Part shown: in pieces, positions 15,514 through 23,146 of the stretch
Position numbering within the stretch: position 1 is the first letter of the stretch
How the letters are laid out: the number at the start of each line of letters is the position of its first letter
Notes under the pieces: generated by a model
The model's input: only the letters and a program-made list of their open reading frames with translations
Databases searched by the model: none
What the model was told of the DNA's origin: nothing
Assembly (NCBI GenBank): GCA_028715505.1
Contig: JAQURS010000002.1
Location: 102,658 to 153,613, forward strand
From: Patescibacteria group bacterium
GTDB taxonomy: Bacteria; Patescibacteriota; Patescibacteriia; 2-12-FULL-60-25
DNA length: 50,956 bases
Direction of reading: 5' to 3'
Position numbers and translations under genes: made by a program

Positions 15514-16603
15514 AGATTATTACAAAATTCTCGGAGTAGAAAAAAATGCAAACGATGAGGAGATCAAAAAGTCCTTCAGACGTTTGGCGCACGAGCATCA
15601 CCCGGATAAAGGCGGCGATCCGCAAAAGTTTAAGGATATTAACGAGGCCTACCAGGTTTTAGGCGATAAACAGAAGCGAGCCACTTACGACCAGCTGGGA
15701 TCGGCCGCGTTTGAGCAAGCCAGCGCGGCGGGAGGTTTTAACGGGGCCAACGGCTTCGGCGGTTTTGGTTTTGGCGGGCAAGGCTTTGACGTCAACATGG
15801 AGGACTTAGGCGATTTGGGTGACATGCTGGGCGGCATGTTTGGTTTTTCATCCAGAGGCGGCCGGAGTCGAAGCAAACAAGGCCATGACATTGAGACTGA
15901 AGTTAGATTGAGCTTTTTGGAATCTATTTTTGGTGCCGATAAGGAAATCAGGATTTATAAAACGACGGCTTGCTCGGTTTGCCATGGCTCTGGTTCTGAT
16001 CCGGAAGGTAAAATCAGCTCGTGTCAGACCTGTGGCGGCCGCGGCCGCGTCCAACAGGCGCAGAGAACGATTTTTGGCGTGATGAATACGGTTGTCGCTT
16101 GCCCGGATTGCCAAGGAACTGGTCAAAGAATCGAAAAACCGTGCAAACATTGCAGCGGCACGGGTATGGAAAAGCTGGAAAGGACGCTTAAGATCAAAGT
16201 TCCGGCCGGTATGAGCGAGGGCGAGGCTTTGCATCTGCCTAGCGAAGGCGAGTTTCCTGGTCGAGGCGGTAGGGCAGGGGATTTGTACATAAGAATCAGG
16301 GTGGCGGCGCATCCGGTTTTTTCGCGAGATGACCACGAAATCCTCTCCACCGTCCTTATCCCATATTCCATCCTGGCTTTGGGCGGCACGGTTGACGTAG
16401 ATACGGTCGACGGCAAAGTTGATTTAAAGATACCGGCTGGCACTGTGGCCGGGACGACTTTTAAATTAAAAGGTAAAGGCGTGCCATATTCGAACGGCAA
16501 AAACCGCGGGGATCATTTGGTTAAGGTGATGCCGGATATACCGAATAAATTAACGCGCGAACAGAAGAAATTGCTCGAAGATTTGGGTAAATTGGGGCTG
16601 TAA
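15506..16603 (+). CDS. dnaJ: Chaperone DnaJ (Hsp40), 365 aa
   Basis: Type I DnaJ. The J domain begins DYYKILGVEKNANDEEIKKS with the HPD triad at about residues 33-35. A Gly/Phe-rich linker follows, then four CxxCxGxG zinc repeats (CSVCHGSG, CQTCGGRG, CPDCQGTG, CKHCSGTG) and the C-terminal substrate-binding domains (IKVPAGMSEGEALHLPSEGE). Complete. The start overlaps DUF3467 by 8 nt. Last gene of the CIRCE operon; the next gene has its own promoter. Confidence 0.96.
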   Translation: MPKDYYKILGVEKNANDEEIKKSFRRLAHEHHPDKGGDPQKFKDINEAYQVLGDKQKRATYDQLGSAAFEQASAAGGFNGANGFGGFGFGGQGFDVNMEDLGDLGDMLGGMFGFSSRGGRSRSKQGHDIETEVRLSFLESIFGADKEIRIYKTTACSVCHGSGSDPEGKISSCQTCGGRGRVQQAQRTIFGVMNTVVACPDCQGTGQRIEKPCKHCSGTGMEKLERTLKIKVPAGMSEGEALHLPSEGEFPGRGGRAGDLYIRIRVAAHPVFSRDDHEILSTVLIPYSILALGGTVDVDTVDGKVDLKIPAGTVAGTTFKLKGKGVPYSNGKNRGDHLVKVMPDIPNKLTREQKKLLEDLGKLGL

Positions 16604-16612
16604 AGCGGATTG

Positions 16613-16621
16613 TGGTATACT
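16613..16621 (+). promoter_or_regulatory. Extended -10 promoter, leaderless start
   Basis: TGG followed by TATACT (16616-16621), then 8 nt and the ATG at 16630. Transcription would begin within about 2 nt of the start codon. Confidence 0.55.
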
Positions 16622-16629
16622 AGACGCAT

Positions 16630-17169
16630 ATGGATCAAGTTGCGTCTTTTTTGGCGAGCATCAATTGGGCTACGCCAAGCTGGGACCTTTTTATCTTCCT
16701 GTTCTTCATTATCGGTTCCTTGCTTTACGGTTTTTCGCTTGGCCGCGACCGCATAGTTGTCATTCTCGTTTCGGTTTACATGGCTTTAGCCGTGGTCGGC
16801 AACGCCCCGATCGTCAACCAGGTTAATTTCGCGTTCAACATCAACGACAGTTACGTTTTAAGAATATCGATGTTCATCTGCCTTTTCGTTGTCTTATTCT
16901 TTTTCTTGTCACGCAGCGCCTTACTTAAAACAATTGGTGACGGGTCCGGATCAGGCCCTTGGTGGCAAGTCATCCTTTTTAGCCTATTGCAAGTCGGGTT
17001 ACTGATTAGCGTCACGTTGTCGTTTTTGCCGAAAGAGATATTAAGCAACTTTAGCCAATACACCAGGGATATCTTTTTAAGCGACATGGGTAAATCCGCT
17101 TGGCTCATCTTACCAATCGTCGTCATGGCTTTAGGACCAAGGGGAAGTAAGCCAAAGTCGGTTGAATAA
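16630..17169 (+). CDS. Multi-pass membrane protein, 179 aa
   Basis: About five hydrophobic helices (residues near 18-36, 42-60, 77-97, 111-131 and 148-166) and a short charged C terminus. One hydrophilic loop is Gly/Ser-rich (GDGSGSGPW). Family not recognised; the helix spacing is somewhat like CvpA-type proteins, but no motif supports this. It has its own promoter after dnaJ and no SD, so it belongs to the core style of gene rather than the SD-led set. Confidence 0.7.
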   Translation: MDQVASFLASINWATPSWDLFIFLFFIIGSLLYGFSLGRDRIVVILVSVYMALAVVGNAPIVNQVNFAFNINDSYVLRISMFICLFVVLFFFLSRSALLKTIGDGSGSGPWWQVILFSLLQVGLLISVTLSFLPKEILSNFSQYTRDIFLSDMGKSAWLILPIVVMALGPRGSKPKSVE

Positions 17170-17222
17170 GCTATCTATTGACTCGTTTTTTGATCCATGA
17201 TAAGTAATTAACATAAGAGATT

Positions 17223-17333
17223 ATGAATTTCCGTTCATATCCGCAGTGCGACCGCATCGCCCACGTCGATACCATGGGCATCTTGTCGTATTCACAATGC
17301 CGGGTATGCATGGAGTCTAATCTGATTGGATAA
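17223..17333 (+). CDS. Possible leader peptide, 36 aa
   Basis: Open frame starting MNFRSYPQCD, about 10 nt after the predicted transcription start, with only a weak AAGAG before it. It contains four cysteines and ends 23 nt before the terminator hairpin. It overlaps pairing segments A, B and C of the leader, so ribosomes on it would change which hairpins form. The composition shows no run of one amino acid that would point to amino-acid attenuation. It may not be translated. Confidence 0.35.
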   Translation: MNFRSYPQCDRIAHVDTMGILSYSQCRVCMESNLIG

Positions 17334-17356
17334 AACCATTGATTTGATTTCAAGCG

Positions 17357-17382
17357 GACCCGGGATTGCCCCGGGTCTTTTT
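17357..17382 (+). terminator. Intrinsic terminator directly before the MFS ribosome site
   Basis: GACCCGGG (17357-17364), loop ATTGC, CCCGGGTC (17370-17377), then TTTTT. It ends only 4 nt before the AAGGAGGAG SD of the MFS gene, so it must be read through for expression. Confidence 0.85.
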
Positions 17383-17399
17383 GTTAAGGAGGAGCTGCA

Positions 17400-18638
17400 A
17401 TGTCCCTTGAAAACTCGAGTAGCACTGGCTGGCATCCCGCGAAAATTTATACGGCCGTAAATGTTTTACGGGCGCTGGGCATGGCTTCCCATGCGACTAT
17501 ATATTCGCTCTTTTTACGTCAGATCGGCATCAGCCAAGATAGGATATCCCTACTTAACGCTTTCTTTTGGTTGGTTCTTATCCTTTCCGAATTGCCCACA
17601 GGCATGTTAGCCGATGGGCGCAGCCGTGCCTGGTCTGTCAAAGCCGGGTCGATTAGCTTAGGTTTAGGCGTCGCGAGTTACTCTTTAGCTTGGAATTTTT
17701 GGTCGGCTCTAGCTTCTGAGGTAGTGATTGGAGTCGCCTTTGCGTTCCTTTCAGGCGCCGAACAAGCCTGGTTAACCGATGCTTTAGCCGCCAGGGGTGA
17801 AGGTGAAAGCCTCAAAAATGTTTACGCGAAAACTACGGTATGGTCGGCCATCTGTTTCGTAATCGGCGGAGTGATTGGAGATTTTATCGGCACTCGGGTT
17901 GGTTTTCGCGCTAGTTGGTTAGTCGGTGGAATCTTCATCCTCCTTGGATCCTTGCTGGCCGTGCGATTGATGAACACTCAAGGCGAACCATCCCATCGTT
18001 TGACCGAGATGCAGGCTTTAAAGCAAAGCGTAAAGGCTCTGAAATACAGTCCTGGTTTACTTTGGGCGGTACTGGCCGCCATGAGCTTGGGATTCGTGAA
18101 CCCGTTTAACCATTTTTGGAACCAATTCTTTGAGCCGCGATTACAAGGTTACTCATTGAGCTGGATTTGGATTCCGCTTTATGGATCGTGCGCTCTAACT
18201 GGAATTTTGGTCCGTAAACTAAAATTCTCCAAAGGCCATGAAGCCGGTGCCATGTTGGGCATGCTTGGTCTGTCTGGATTCGGCCTGACCGTCATGGGAC
18301 ATCTCCCCGGAATTGGCATGCCCTTGGCGATCACCATCCTTCACGAAGTTGGCAGGGGAGCATATGTTCCGCTCGCGGACGTTTATGTTCAACGTCGTGT
18401 GGAAAGCGGATATCGTGCCACCTATGGTTCGCTTCATTCCTTTCTGGGCCGAATGGGGAATGTGGTAGTCCTAGCCGGAGTCTGGTTTTTTAGTCGTGGT
18501 CTGGCCGACAGTGAATTCAAAATCGTCAGCATCTGGACTGTTTGCGGCAGCCTGCTTGTGCTCACCTCATTAATTCTCTTCTTCTTTAAGCCGGAAGAAT
18601 CTTCAGAATCCGTTCTTGTCCAAACCGCTCAAAACTAA
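17400..18638 (+). CDS. Major facilitator superfamily exporter, 412 aa
   Basis: Twelve-helix MFS transporter in the cytoplasmic membrane. The loop between helices 2 and 3 reads ELPTGMLADGRSRAWS, matching MFS motif A of drug-efflux members. A long central cytoplasmic loop starts near residue 195. The start is fixed by AAGGAGGAG (17386-17394) 5 nt upstream. The substrate is unknown; small-molecule or drug efflux is the likeliest role. Its leader looks like an attenuator, so expression is probably inducible. It ends in its own terminator, making a self-contained cassette. Confidence 0.85.
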   Translation: MSLENSSSTGWHPAKIYTAVNVLRALGMASHATIYSLFLRQIGISQDRISLLNAFFWLVLILSELPTGMLADGRSRAWSVKAGSISLGLGVASYSLAWNFWSALASEVVIGVAFAFLSGAEQAWLTDALAARGEGESLKNVYAKTTVWSAICFVIGGVIGDFIGTRVGFRASWLVGGIFILLGSLLAVRLMNTQGEPSHRLTEMQALKQSVKALKYSPGLLWAVLAAMSLGFVNPFNHFWNQFFEPRLQGYSLSWIWIPLYGSCALTGILVRKLKFSKGHEAGAMLGMLGLSGFGLTVMGHLPGIGMPLAITILHEVGRGAYVPLADVYVQRRVESGYRATYGSLHSFLGRMGNVVVLAGVWFFSRGLADSEFKIVSIWTVCGSLLVLTSLILFFFKPEESSESVLVQTAQN

Positions 18639-18651
18639 TGAGCGGTTTTTT
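18622..18651 (+). terminator. Terminator of the MFS gene
   Basis: AAACCGCTCA (18622-18631) pairs perfectly with TGAGCGGTTT (18639-18648), followed by a U run. The stop codon is in the loop. Confidence 0.9.
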
Positions 18652-18667
18652 AATCAACTAGTTGAGT

Positions 18668-18690
18668 AAAAAATAGCCGCCGAGAGGCGG
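18668..18690 (-). terminator. Terminator of the 144-aa minus-strand gene
   Basis: On the minus strand CCGCC, loop TCTC, GGCGG, then CUAUUUUUU. A second small hairpin (TGAAAAC/GTTTTCA, 18703-18720) lies between it and the gene. Confidence 0.75.
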
Positions 18691-18717
18691 TTTTAGATTT
18701 GCTGAAAACAGGGGTTT

Positions 18718-19152
18718 TCAAGTTTTTTGCTTGAGCGCTGATCGTTTCAGAGCGGGTTCAAACAATTCAGGAGAGAAGTTCCAGAGCCAACGATGTAGTC
18801 GTCGCGTCCAGTGCCCCTGTGGCAAAAGATCAGGCTTAGGCTCACGGTAAGGTGTGCCTGTACGATTTGTAACTTGTGGCGGGCCCAGACGTCGGAAGTA
18901 GCGGAAAAGATTAAAGCAAGTGACATTCCCCGAAAAGATCGAAATCCATTCGATTAACGTCCCGATAGACCAAAACCCCTTAAAAAAGTCCGGCTGAGGC
19001 AGAAAGAACATGAGGTTGATGGGTATGTACAGAATCCAGAATAGCCATTCAGGTCTCGTCGAACGTCGTTTCCACATCTGGACCATTACTTGGATTGAAA
19101 ACCCAAGCAGAAACAGCTTTAGGAGATGGATTATTGTAAAGAGCACGATCAT
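18718..19152 (-). CDS. Membrane protein, 144 aa
   Basis: Family not recognised. There are two to three N-terminal hydrophobic helices (IVLFTIIHLLKLFLLGFSIQV, WLFWILYIPINLMFFLP and a weaker one near residue 65), then a basic, Pro/Trp-rich cytoplasmic-looking tail (GHWTRRLHRWLWNFSPELFE). The ATG at 19152 is chosen because AAGGAGGAG lies 6 nt upstream; a longer in-frame extension has no start signal. Its start region lies just after the terminator of the 198-residue gene, so it is an independent unit. It shares the strong SD and the hairpin terminator with the 964-2882 set. Confidence 0.6.
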   Translation of the reverse strand: MIVLFTIIHLLKLFLLGFSIQVMVQMWKRRSTRPEWLFWILYIPINLMFFLPQPDFFKGFWSIGTLIEWISIFSGNVTCFNLFRYFRRLGPPQVTNRTGTPYREPKPDLLPQGHWTRRLHRWLWNFSPELFEPALKRSALKQKT

Positions 19153-19180
19153 GACCGTCTCCTCCTTATTCTTGCGGATC

Positions 19181-19206
19181 AAAAATACCGCCAAATTGGC
19201 GGTATT
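19181..19206 (-). terminator. Terminator of the 198-aa gene
   Basis: AATACCGCCAA and TTGGCGGTATT form a near-loopless inverted repeat (19184-19206), with a U run on the minus-strand side. Confidence 0.85.
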
Positions 19207-19221
19207 GTCAATTATCTGAAG

Positions 19222-19818
19222 TTATTGCACGTTCACTATGATCTGTGTCGCGTTGAACGACTCCTTTAATCTGATGTCTTCCGACGCGACGGCCACCACA
19301 TCGTCTCCCGTTTTTATGTCTGACAGTTTGATGGTTTGTTCAGTGTAAGGAAGCGGTGGAGAGTTGCGGCTGCCGTTCTTATTCCATCTATCGAGTTGCT
19401 TGGCCTGTTCATCTTGCGAAAGGAAAGTTCTTTGAACCACGGTCGTAGAGGCGGTCAGGATCGCGAGCCTCACGTTTGAAACGTTGTCAACAAATTCATT
19501 CGTGTCCAGATTAGTCACGTTTAAGCGTACGCCGTTCGATTCAACCGCGGCTACTTTGCCGGTTACGGATGTGACGATCGCTCCTTCGGGAAGCGGTGAC
19601 ATTTGCTGGTACTTTGTCCTGGCCGCTAAATATCCGGCTTTATAACCGTTTTCGTAAGCTTGTCCGGAAAATATCTGGCCAACGATGCCGGCATTGTCGC
19701 CGGAAAGCCGCTTATTCTGGACCCAGGAATTCAAGCCGACTAGAACTAGGGCCGTGAACGCGATGGAAATACAAAGTATGACCAGTATGTAACGGCTGAG
19801 TGATGCGCGATTATTCAT
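19222..19818 (-). CDS. Membrane-anchored extracytoplasmic protein, 198 aa
   Basis: An N-terminal signal anchor (about residues 9-30, YILVILCISIAFTALVLVG) is followed by a beta-rich extracytoplasmic domain with PLPEGAIVTSVTGKVAAVES, which looks like a small barrel or OB-like module, and a second strand-rich part near the C terminus. Family not recognised. An extended -10 (TGC-TATAAT, 19849-19857 on the minus strand) lies about 30 nt upstream, giving a normal leader without SD. The gene diverges from the lipoprotein at 19991. Confidence 0.65.
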   Translation of the reverse strand: MNNRASLSRYILVILCISIAFTALVLVGLNSWVQNKRLSGDNAGIVGQIFSGQAYENGYKAGYLAARTKYQQMSPLPEGAIVTSVTGKVAAVESNGVRLNVTNLDTNEFVDNVSNVRLAILTASTTVVQRTFLSQDEQAKQLDRWNKNGSRNSPPLPYTEQTIKLSDIKTGDDVVAVASEDIRLKESFNATQIIVNVQ

Positions 19819-19848
19819 ATTTGACCATCATGGTTTTTAATTACGCAT

Positions 19849-19857
19849 ATTATAGCA
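19849..19857 (-). promoter_or_regulatory. Extended -10 promoter of the 198-aa gene
   Basis: On the minus strand TGC followed by TATAAT; transcription would start roughly 24 nt before the ATG at 19818. Confidence 0.55.
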
Positions 19858-19990
19858 ATTTTTTAGAATTTTAGAGATTCTCTTGTTGATAACCCAGCTA
19901 GTTGACAAAAACTCAAAAATGCACAATTGTACAGGAAACGCCGGGCGGACGGTCATCCGCACTTTGAAATCCGACGTTTGACGAGGGATC

Positions 19991-20347
19991 ATGTCCACCT
20001 CTTTTTATTTCGGAATACTTGCTTGTGCTTTGCTCGCGGTCGGATGCGGTTCCTCCGACAACGGAACATCGAGCGACAACTCCGGGTCTGGCAGCTCAGC
20101 CTCATCAAAGGGATCGCCGGATACGGAAGACGGCACATGCGGCTGCTCGTATGTTCCCTCGCGCAACGACGATTGCCCGCCCAATCATGGCGAGAACCCA
20201 GACCACAAGGATAAGGTGTTCTTCTTCGCCTGCAACGTCCCGCACGGCATGTCCTGTGTGGAGAATGGTCGATGTGTCCAGTGGGGCTGGTTGAGGTACG
20301 CTGATGGAGGAACCGATCTGGATACCTCTGCCTACTGTTGTCTCTGA
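19991..20347 (+). CDS. Small Cys-rich lipoprotein, 118 aa
   Basis: A signal peptide ends in a lipobox (LLAVGC, Cys at residue 19). A Ser/Gly/Asp linker (about 20-45) follows, then a compact domain with about eight cysteines (TCGCSYVPS, DDCPPNHGE, FACNVPHGMSCVENGRC, YCCL) that would be disulfide-linked outside the cell. Family not recognised. The start is supported by GAGGGAT before the ATG. A TTGACA (19902-19907) lies upstream but its -10 is weak. The linker style and codon choice match the next gene, with which it may be functionally linked. Confidence 0.6.
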   Translation: MSTSFYFGILACALLAVGCGSSDNGTSSDNSGSGSSASSKGSPDTEDGTCGCSYVPSRNDDCPPNHGENPDHKDKVFFFACNVPHGMSCVENGRCVQWGWLRYADGGTDLDTSAYCCL

Positions 20348-20362
20348 GCCATTCGTCGCTTT

Positions 20363-20397
20363 GATTCTAGGCTGGTCTCGTCTAGAGTCTTTTTTTA
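20363..20397 (+). terminator. Terminator of the small lipoprotein gene
   Basis: GATTCTAG (20363-20370) pairs with CTAGAGTC (20382-20389) with one U-G pair, followed by a seven-U run and an A/T-rich tail. Confidence 0.7.
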
Positions 20398-20470
20398 TTT
20401 TAGATTAGCCAAATTATAGTTAAATATCTTTTTTGACGAAAAACTTATGTACAGCTGGGGTTTGTCTTGA

Positions 20471-20588
20471 CTTTTTCGCTAAGTTATGCTAACTTCAACC
20501 ATTGCTCTCAAATTGATTTTGAGCAATACGGACATCGACAATTTGCATAAATATCCCGATTTAATGTCGGGAGAGAGGTAGTTGTGCC
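20471..20588 (+). promoter_or_regulatory. Promoter region and structured leader of the MopE-like gene
   Basis: TTGACT near 20468 with a TAACTT-like -10 17 nt downstream. The leader of about 90 nt holds two hairpins: ATTGCTC/GAGCAAT (20501-20527) and CCCGA/TCGGG (20555-20571). The second directly precedes the GAGAGGT ribosome site, so it may modulate access. Confidence 0.4.
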
Positions 20589-22988
20589 ATGAACCGCAAC
20601 CTGATGAAGCTGTTCGCTCTGATGCTCCTGGTCGCGGCAGCCCTCTTGGGTTGCGGCGGCTCGGACAGTAACAACATCGTGGTTCCCGAAGCTGATGCCG
20701 AGGTACCCGACAACAACCAGCCCGATACTCAGCCTGGTACCGACGCGGACGCGCAAGCGGATGCGGGTGACGAGGCTGACTCGGCCGAGACGACCAAGCC
20801 TGATGCAGACGCCGGTGTCGAAGCGGAAGCTTCGAGCGACGCGGACGCGGAGCCTGACGAAGCCGATGCGGCTTCGGAAGCCGACGGCCAAGTAGGCGAA
20901 GATGCTGATGCCGGAACTGATGCGGATGCAGAAGCTGACGCTCAGGGTGATGAACCCGATGCAGAGGTGGATGCTGACGCGGAAGTACCGGATGCAGAAG
21001 CGGGGATTGATGCTGATGCCGGACAGGATGCTGTGATCGACGTGCCGCCGCCGCAGGAAATCTGCGGGAACGGCATGGATGACGACGGCAACAACCTGAC
21101 CGACTGCGCTGACCCCGCCTGCTCAACCTACCTCGCTTGCCAACCTGAGATCTGCAACGGATCTGACGACAACGGCAATGGATTGGTCGACGAGACCTTC
21201 CAGTGCGTCAAAGGCAGTTCTGCCGCGTGTTCCTTGCCCAACAACAAACAGGGCCAGGTCACGTGCCAGTCCGACTGCACCCTCGGCGCTTGCAACGTCC
21301 CAACCGAGATCTGCGACGATAACTTCGACAATGACGGCGACGCCAAAGTCGATTGCGCTGATCCGGTCTGCTCGTCTTTCCCGGCTTGCCAGTGCGTGAA
21401 CGCGATTCCTGGTGACCCTTGCGTGAACATTGGCGAGTACAGCTGTAACAAACTGTGGCGTTGCAACTGTCTGAAGGGCTGGGATGATCCCAACGGTACA
21501 GGTTTTTGGTGCCTTCAGGCCGAGGTCTGTAACGATAATCTGGACAACGATGGCGACGGCAAGATCGACTGCAAGGATGAGGATTGCCTTGGCAATTCCG
21601 TCTGTCCTGAGATCTGCTATGACCACGTCGACAACAACGGCAATGGTCTGACGGACTGCGCGGATCCCGCGTGCAACGGAGACTTCTGGTGTACCGAGGT
21701 TTGCGACGGGATCGACAATAATGGCGCAAACGGAATCGACGAGGGCTTCGAATGCCCGCTCAACAGCGTCGATACGAATTGCGTCACAGCATGTGGCTCA
21801 AAAGGCCAGCGTGTTTGCGGAGCGGGATGCCACTGGGGCGCCTGCCAGGCGCCGAGCACAGAGTCCAACTGCAACGACGGCAAGGACGATGATTGTGACG
21901 GCTGGACCGACTGCTATGACCCGGAATGCTGGGGCGCGACTTCGTGTCCGACCCACAACTTCGGCAATTGCAGCCCCCAGACGCCGACCATGGTGCAGGA
22001 GACCTGCGGTGGCAACACCAAGGAAGTCCTGCCTGCTGGTTTCGACCGCGTTTACGCTTGCTGCGCCAACGCGGAAAATGACCAGTGGTGCTTGGGCGGT
22101 ACCTATTCGGAACTCAAGCTGGCCCACAAGACCAACGCTTGGGCTGAGGTTTCCTTGCCGGTACAGGGGACTACGGGTGTAACTCAAGGTAATATCGCTT
22201 GTCTTGGGTCTGACCAAGTCTACATAACCTACGGTTCCCTTAACGGGGTGCTCGTGCGTTGGGATGGTGGCAAGCTCGTGAGATTGGGAGAATCTGTCAT
22301 CGGCAATTCCCAACTCGGCGTCATGATGGCCTTCTCTCCGACGGACATCCGGATCGTCGCATACAGTATGCCGAATTACACCAACGCCCGGATCTTGAAA
22401 TGGAACGGGTCAGGTGTCACGGCACTGCCACTACCAGTATACGCGTCGCCCATGAGGCTGATCGTGGCTGACTTGTGGGGATCATCGGATTCCGACATGT
22501 ATCTGGTTGGCACGCTCAACCACGACAACCAAGGATTGGTCTCTGAGGGCATAATGCTGCACTTTGACGGGACTTCCTGGGCTCGCATCATGGTCCCTGC
22601 TTACGGCTTCGGATCGGTCCATGGTACGAGTTCCTGCGACGTAACTGTTGCGGGCAGCATCTTTGTTGGATCTACCCTGCAGGGCATTACTGTCAATCGC
22701 AGCGGCAATAACTGGGTCACGACTTACCATCCAGAGGTTGAGGTCGTAAGCAAGATCCTGAAGACCGAGCCGTTCAAGTATATCTTGCTTGGGTCGAGTA
22801 ATTCGCCGGATCCGTTTACCACTGCCAGACGAGGCAGCTCGAACGGCGACTACACGGCTAACTGGATCTCGCCCATGCAGGACTTCTACGACGCATACAC
22901 CCTCTACAGAATCCCTGGAACTAACGAGTACAAGCTCGGCGGTTCCGGATTGGGGGGCGGATGGATCGTCTCGAGTACCTGCCAATAA
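20589..22988 (+). CDS. MopE-like Asp/Ala-rich, Cys-rich lipoprotein, 799 aa
   Basis: Large surface lipoprotein. Residues 1-22 are a signal peptide with lipobox ALLGC. Residues about 33-155 are a low-complexity Asp/Ala/Glu stalk made of DADA-type repeats. Residues about 157-455 carry at least six repeats of the form EICxNxxDxDGNxxxDCxDPxC (Asp-rich loops like calcium sites, each with paired cysteines), as in MopE-type and related proteins of Myxococcota. From about 460 on, a Trp/Gly-rich beta region (RWDGGKLVRL, KWNGSGVTAL, HFDGTSWARI) looks like propeller blades. It is probably an adhesin or metal-binding surface protein. GC and codon choice look richer in C/G than in the neighbours, so it may have been acquired by transfer. 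Confidence 0.75.
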   Translation: MNRNLMKLFALMLLVAAALLGCGGSDSNNIVVPEADAEVPDNNQPDTQPGTDADAQADAGDEADSAETTKPDADAGVEAEASSDADAEPDEADAASEADGQVGEDADAGTDADAEADAQGDEPDAEVDADAEVPDAEAGIDADAGQDAVIDVPPPQEICGNGMDDDGNNLTDCADPACSTYLACQPEICNGSDDNGNGLVDETFQCVKGSSAACSLPNNKQGQVTCQSDCTLGACNVPTEICDDNFDNDGDAKVDCADPVCSSFPACQCVNAIPGDPCVNIGEYSCNKLWRCNCLKGWDDPNGTGFWCLQAEVCNDNLDNDGDGKIDCKDEDCLGNSVCPEICYDHVDNNGNGLTDCADPACNGDFWCTEVCDGIDNNGANGIDEGFECPLNSVDTNCVTACGSKGQRVCGAGCHWGACQAPSTESNCNDGKDDDCDGWTDCYDPECWGATSCPTHNFGNCSPQTPTMVQETCGGNTKEVLPAGFDRVYACCANAENDQWCLGGTYSELKLAHKTNAWAEVSLPVQGTTGVTQGNIACLGSDQVYITYGSLNGVLVRWDGGKLVRLGESVIGNSQLGVMMAFSPTDIRIVAYSMPNYTNARILKWNGSGVTALPLPVYASPMRLIVADLWGSSDSDMYLVGTLNHDNQGLVSEGIMLHFDGTSWARIMVPAYGFGSVHGTSSCDVTVAGSIFVGSTLQGITVNRSGNNWVTTYHPEVEVVSKILKTEPFKYILLGSSNSPDPFTTARRGSSNGDYTANWISPMQDFYDAYTLYRIPGTNEYKLGGSGLGGGWIVSSTCQ
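20688..21040 (+). repeat. Degenerate GAYGCN codon repeat (Asp-Ala stalk)
   Basis: Within the MopE-like gene. Codons for Asp and Ala alternate many times with Glu and Gly interruptions. Third positions vary, so selection seems to act on the protein rather than on recent DNA slippage. Confidence 0.7.
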
Positions 22989-23013
22989 AGATGCGCGTTC
23001 CGCGCGTCACTTA

Positions 23014-23062
23014 AGCCTTTTCCACCCTGCGCCAGCAGGTTCTCGGAAGAGGCTGTTTTTTT
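23014..23062 (+). terminator. Terminator of the MopE-like gene
   Basis: AGCCTTTTCC (23014-23023) pairs with GGAAGAGGCT (23045-23054) with one U-G pair; an inner CTGC/GCAG stem sits on top. A run of seven U follows. Confidence 0.75.
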
Positions 23063-23114
23063 ACCCTCTCTTAAGATAAGAGAGGGTGGTCGCCGTTGGC
23101 GACCGGGTGAGTTA
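23063..23114. repeat. Left flank of the DUF559 unit: two hairpins plus a 10-bp inverted end
   Basis: ACCCTCTCTTA-AGA-TAAGAGAGGGT (23063-23087), then GGTCGCC-GTT-GGCGACC (23088-23104), then GGGTGAGTTA (23105-23114). The last 10 bp are the exact reverse complement of 23496-23505 on the other side of the gene. Confidence 0.8.
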
Positions 23115-23146
23115 CTAAAATATAAGTTAAGGATATAATTAATGTG

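Larger units (their letters stand above)
17170..17399 (+). promoter_or_regulatory. Attenuator-like leader of the MFS exporter
   Basis: A 230-nt non-coding stretch with a logical layout. The promoter is TTGACT (17178-17183), 17 nt, extended -10 TGA-TAAGTA (17201-17206). A short leader frame is at 17223-17333. Four segments can pair in alternative ways: A (17256-17263) with B (17275-17281, ATCGCCCA/TGGGCAT with one bulge); B (17277-17281 GGCAT) with C (17297-17301 ATGCC); C (17300-17305 CCGGGT) with D (17358-17363 ACCCGG); and D (17357-17364) with E (17370-17377), which is the terminator. This is the 1:2, 2:3, 3:4 logic of classical attenuators. The ligand or stalling signal is unknown. Confidence 0.55.

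Noticed and set aside
17171-17353. Minus-strand 60-codon frame in the MFS leader
   Set aside because: No ribosome site and no protein-like features. The plus-strand structure explains the stretch better.
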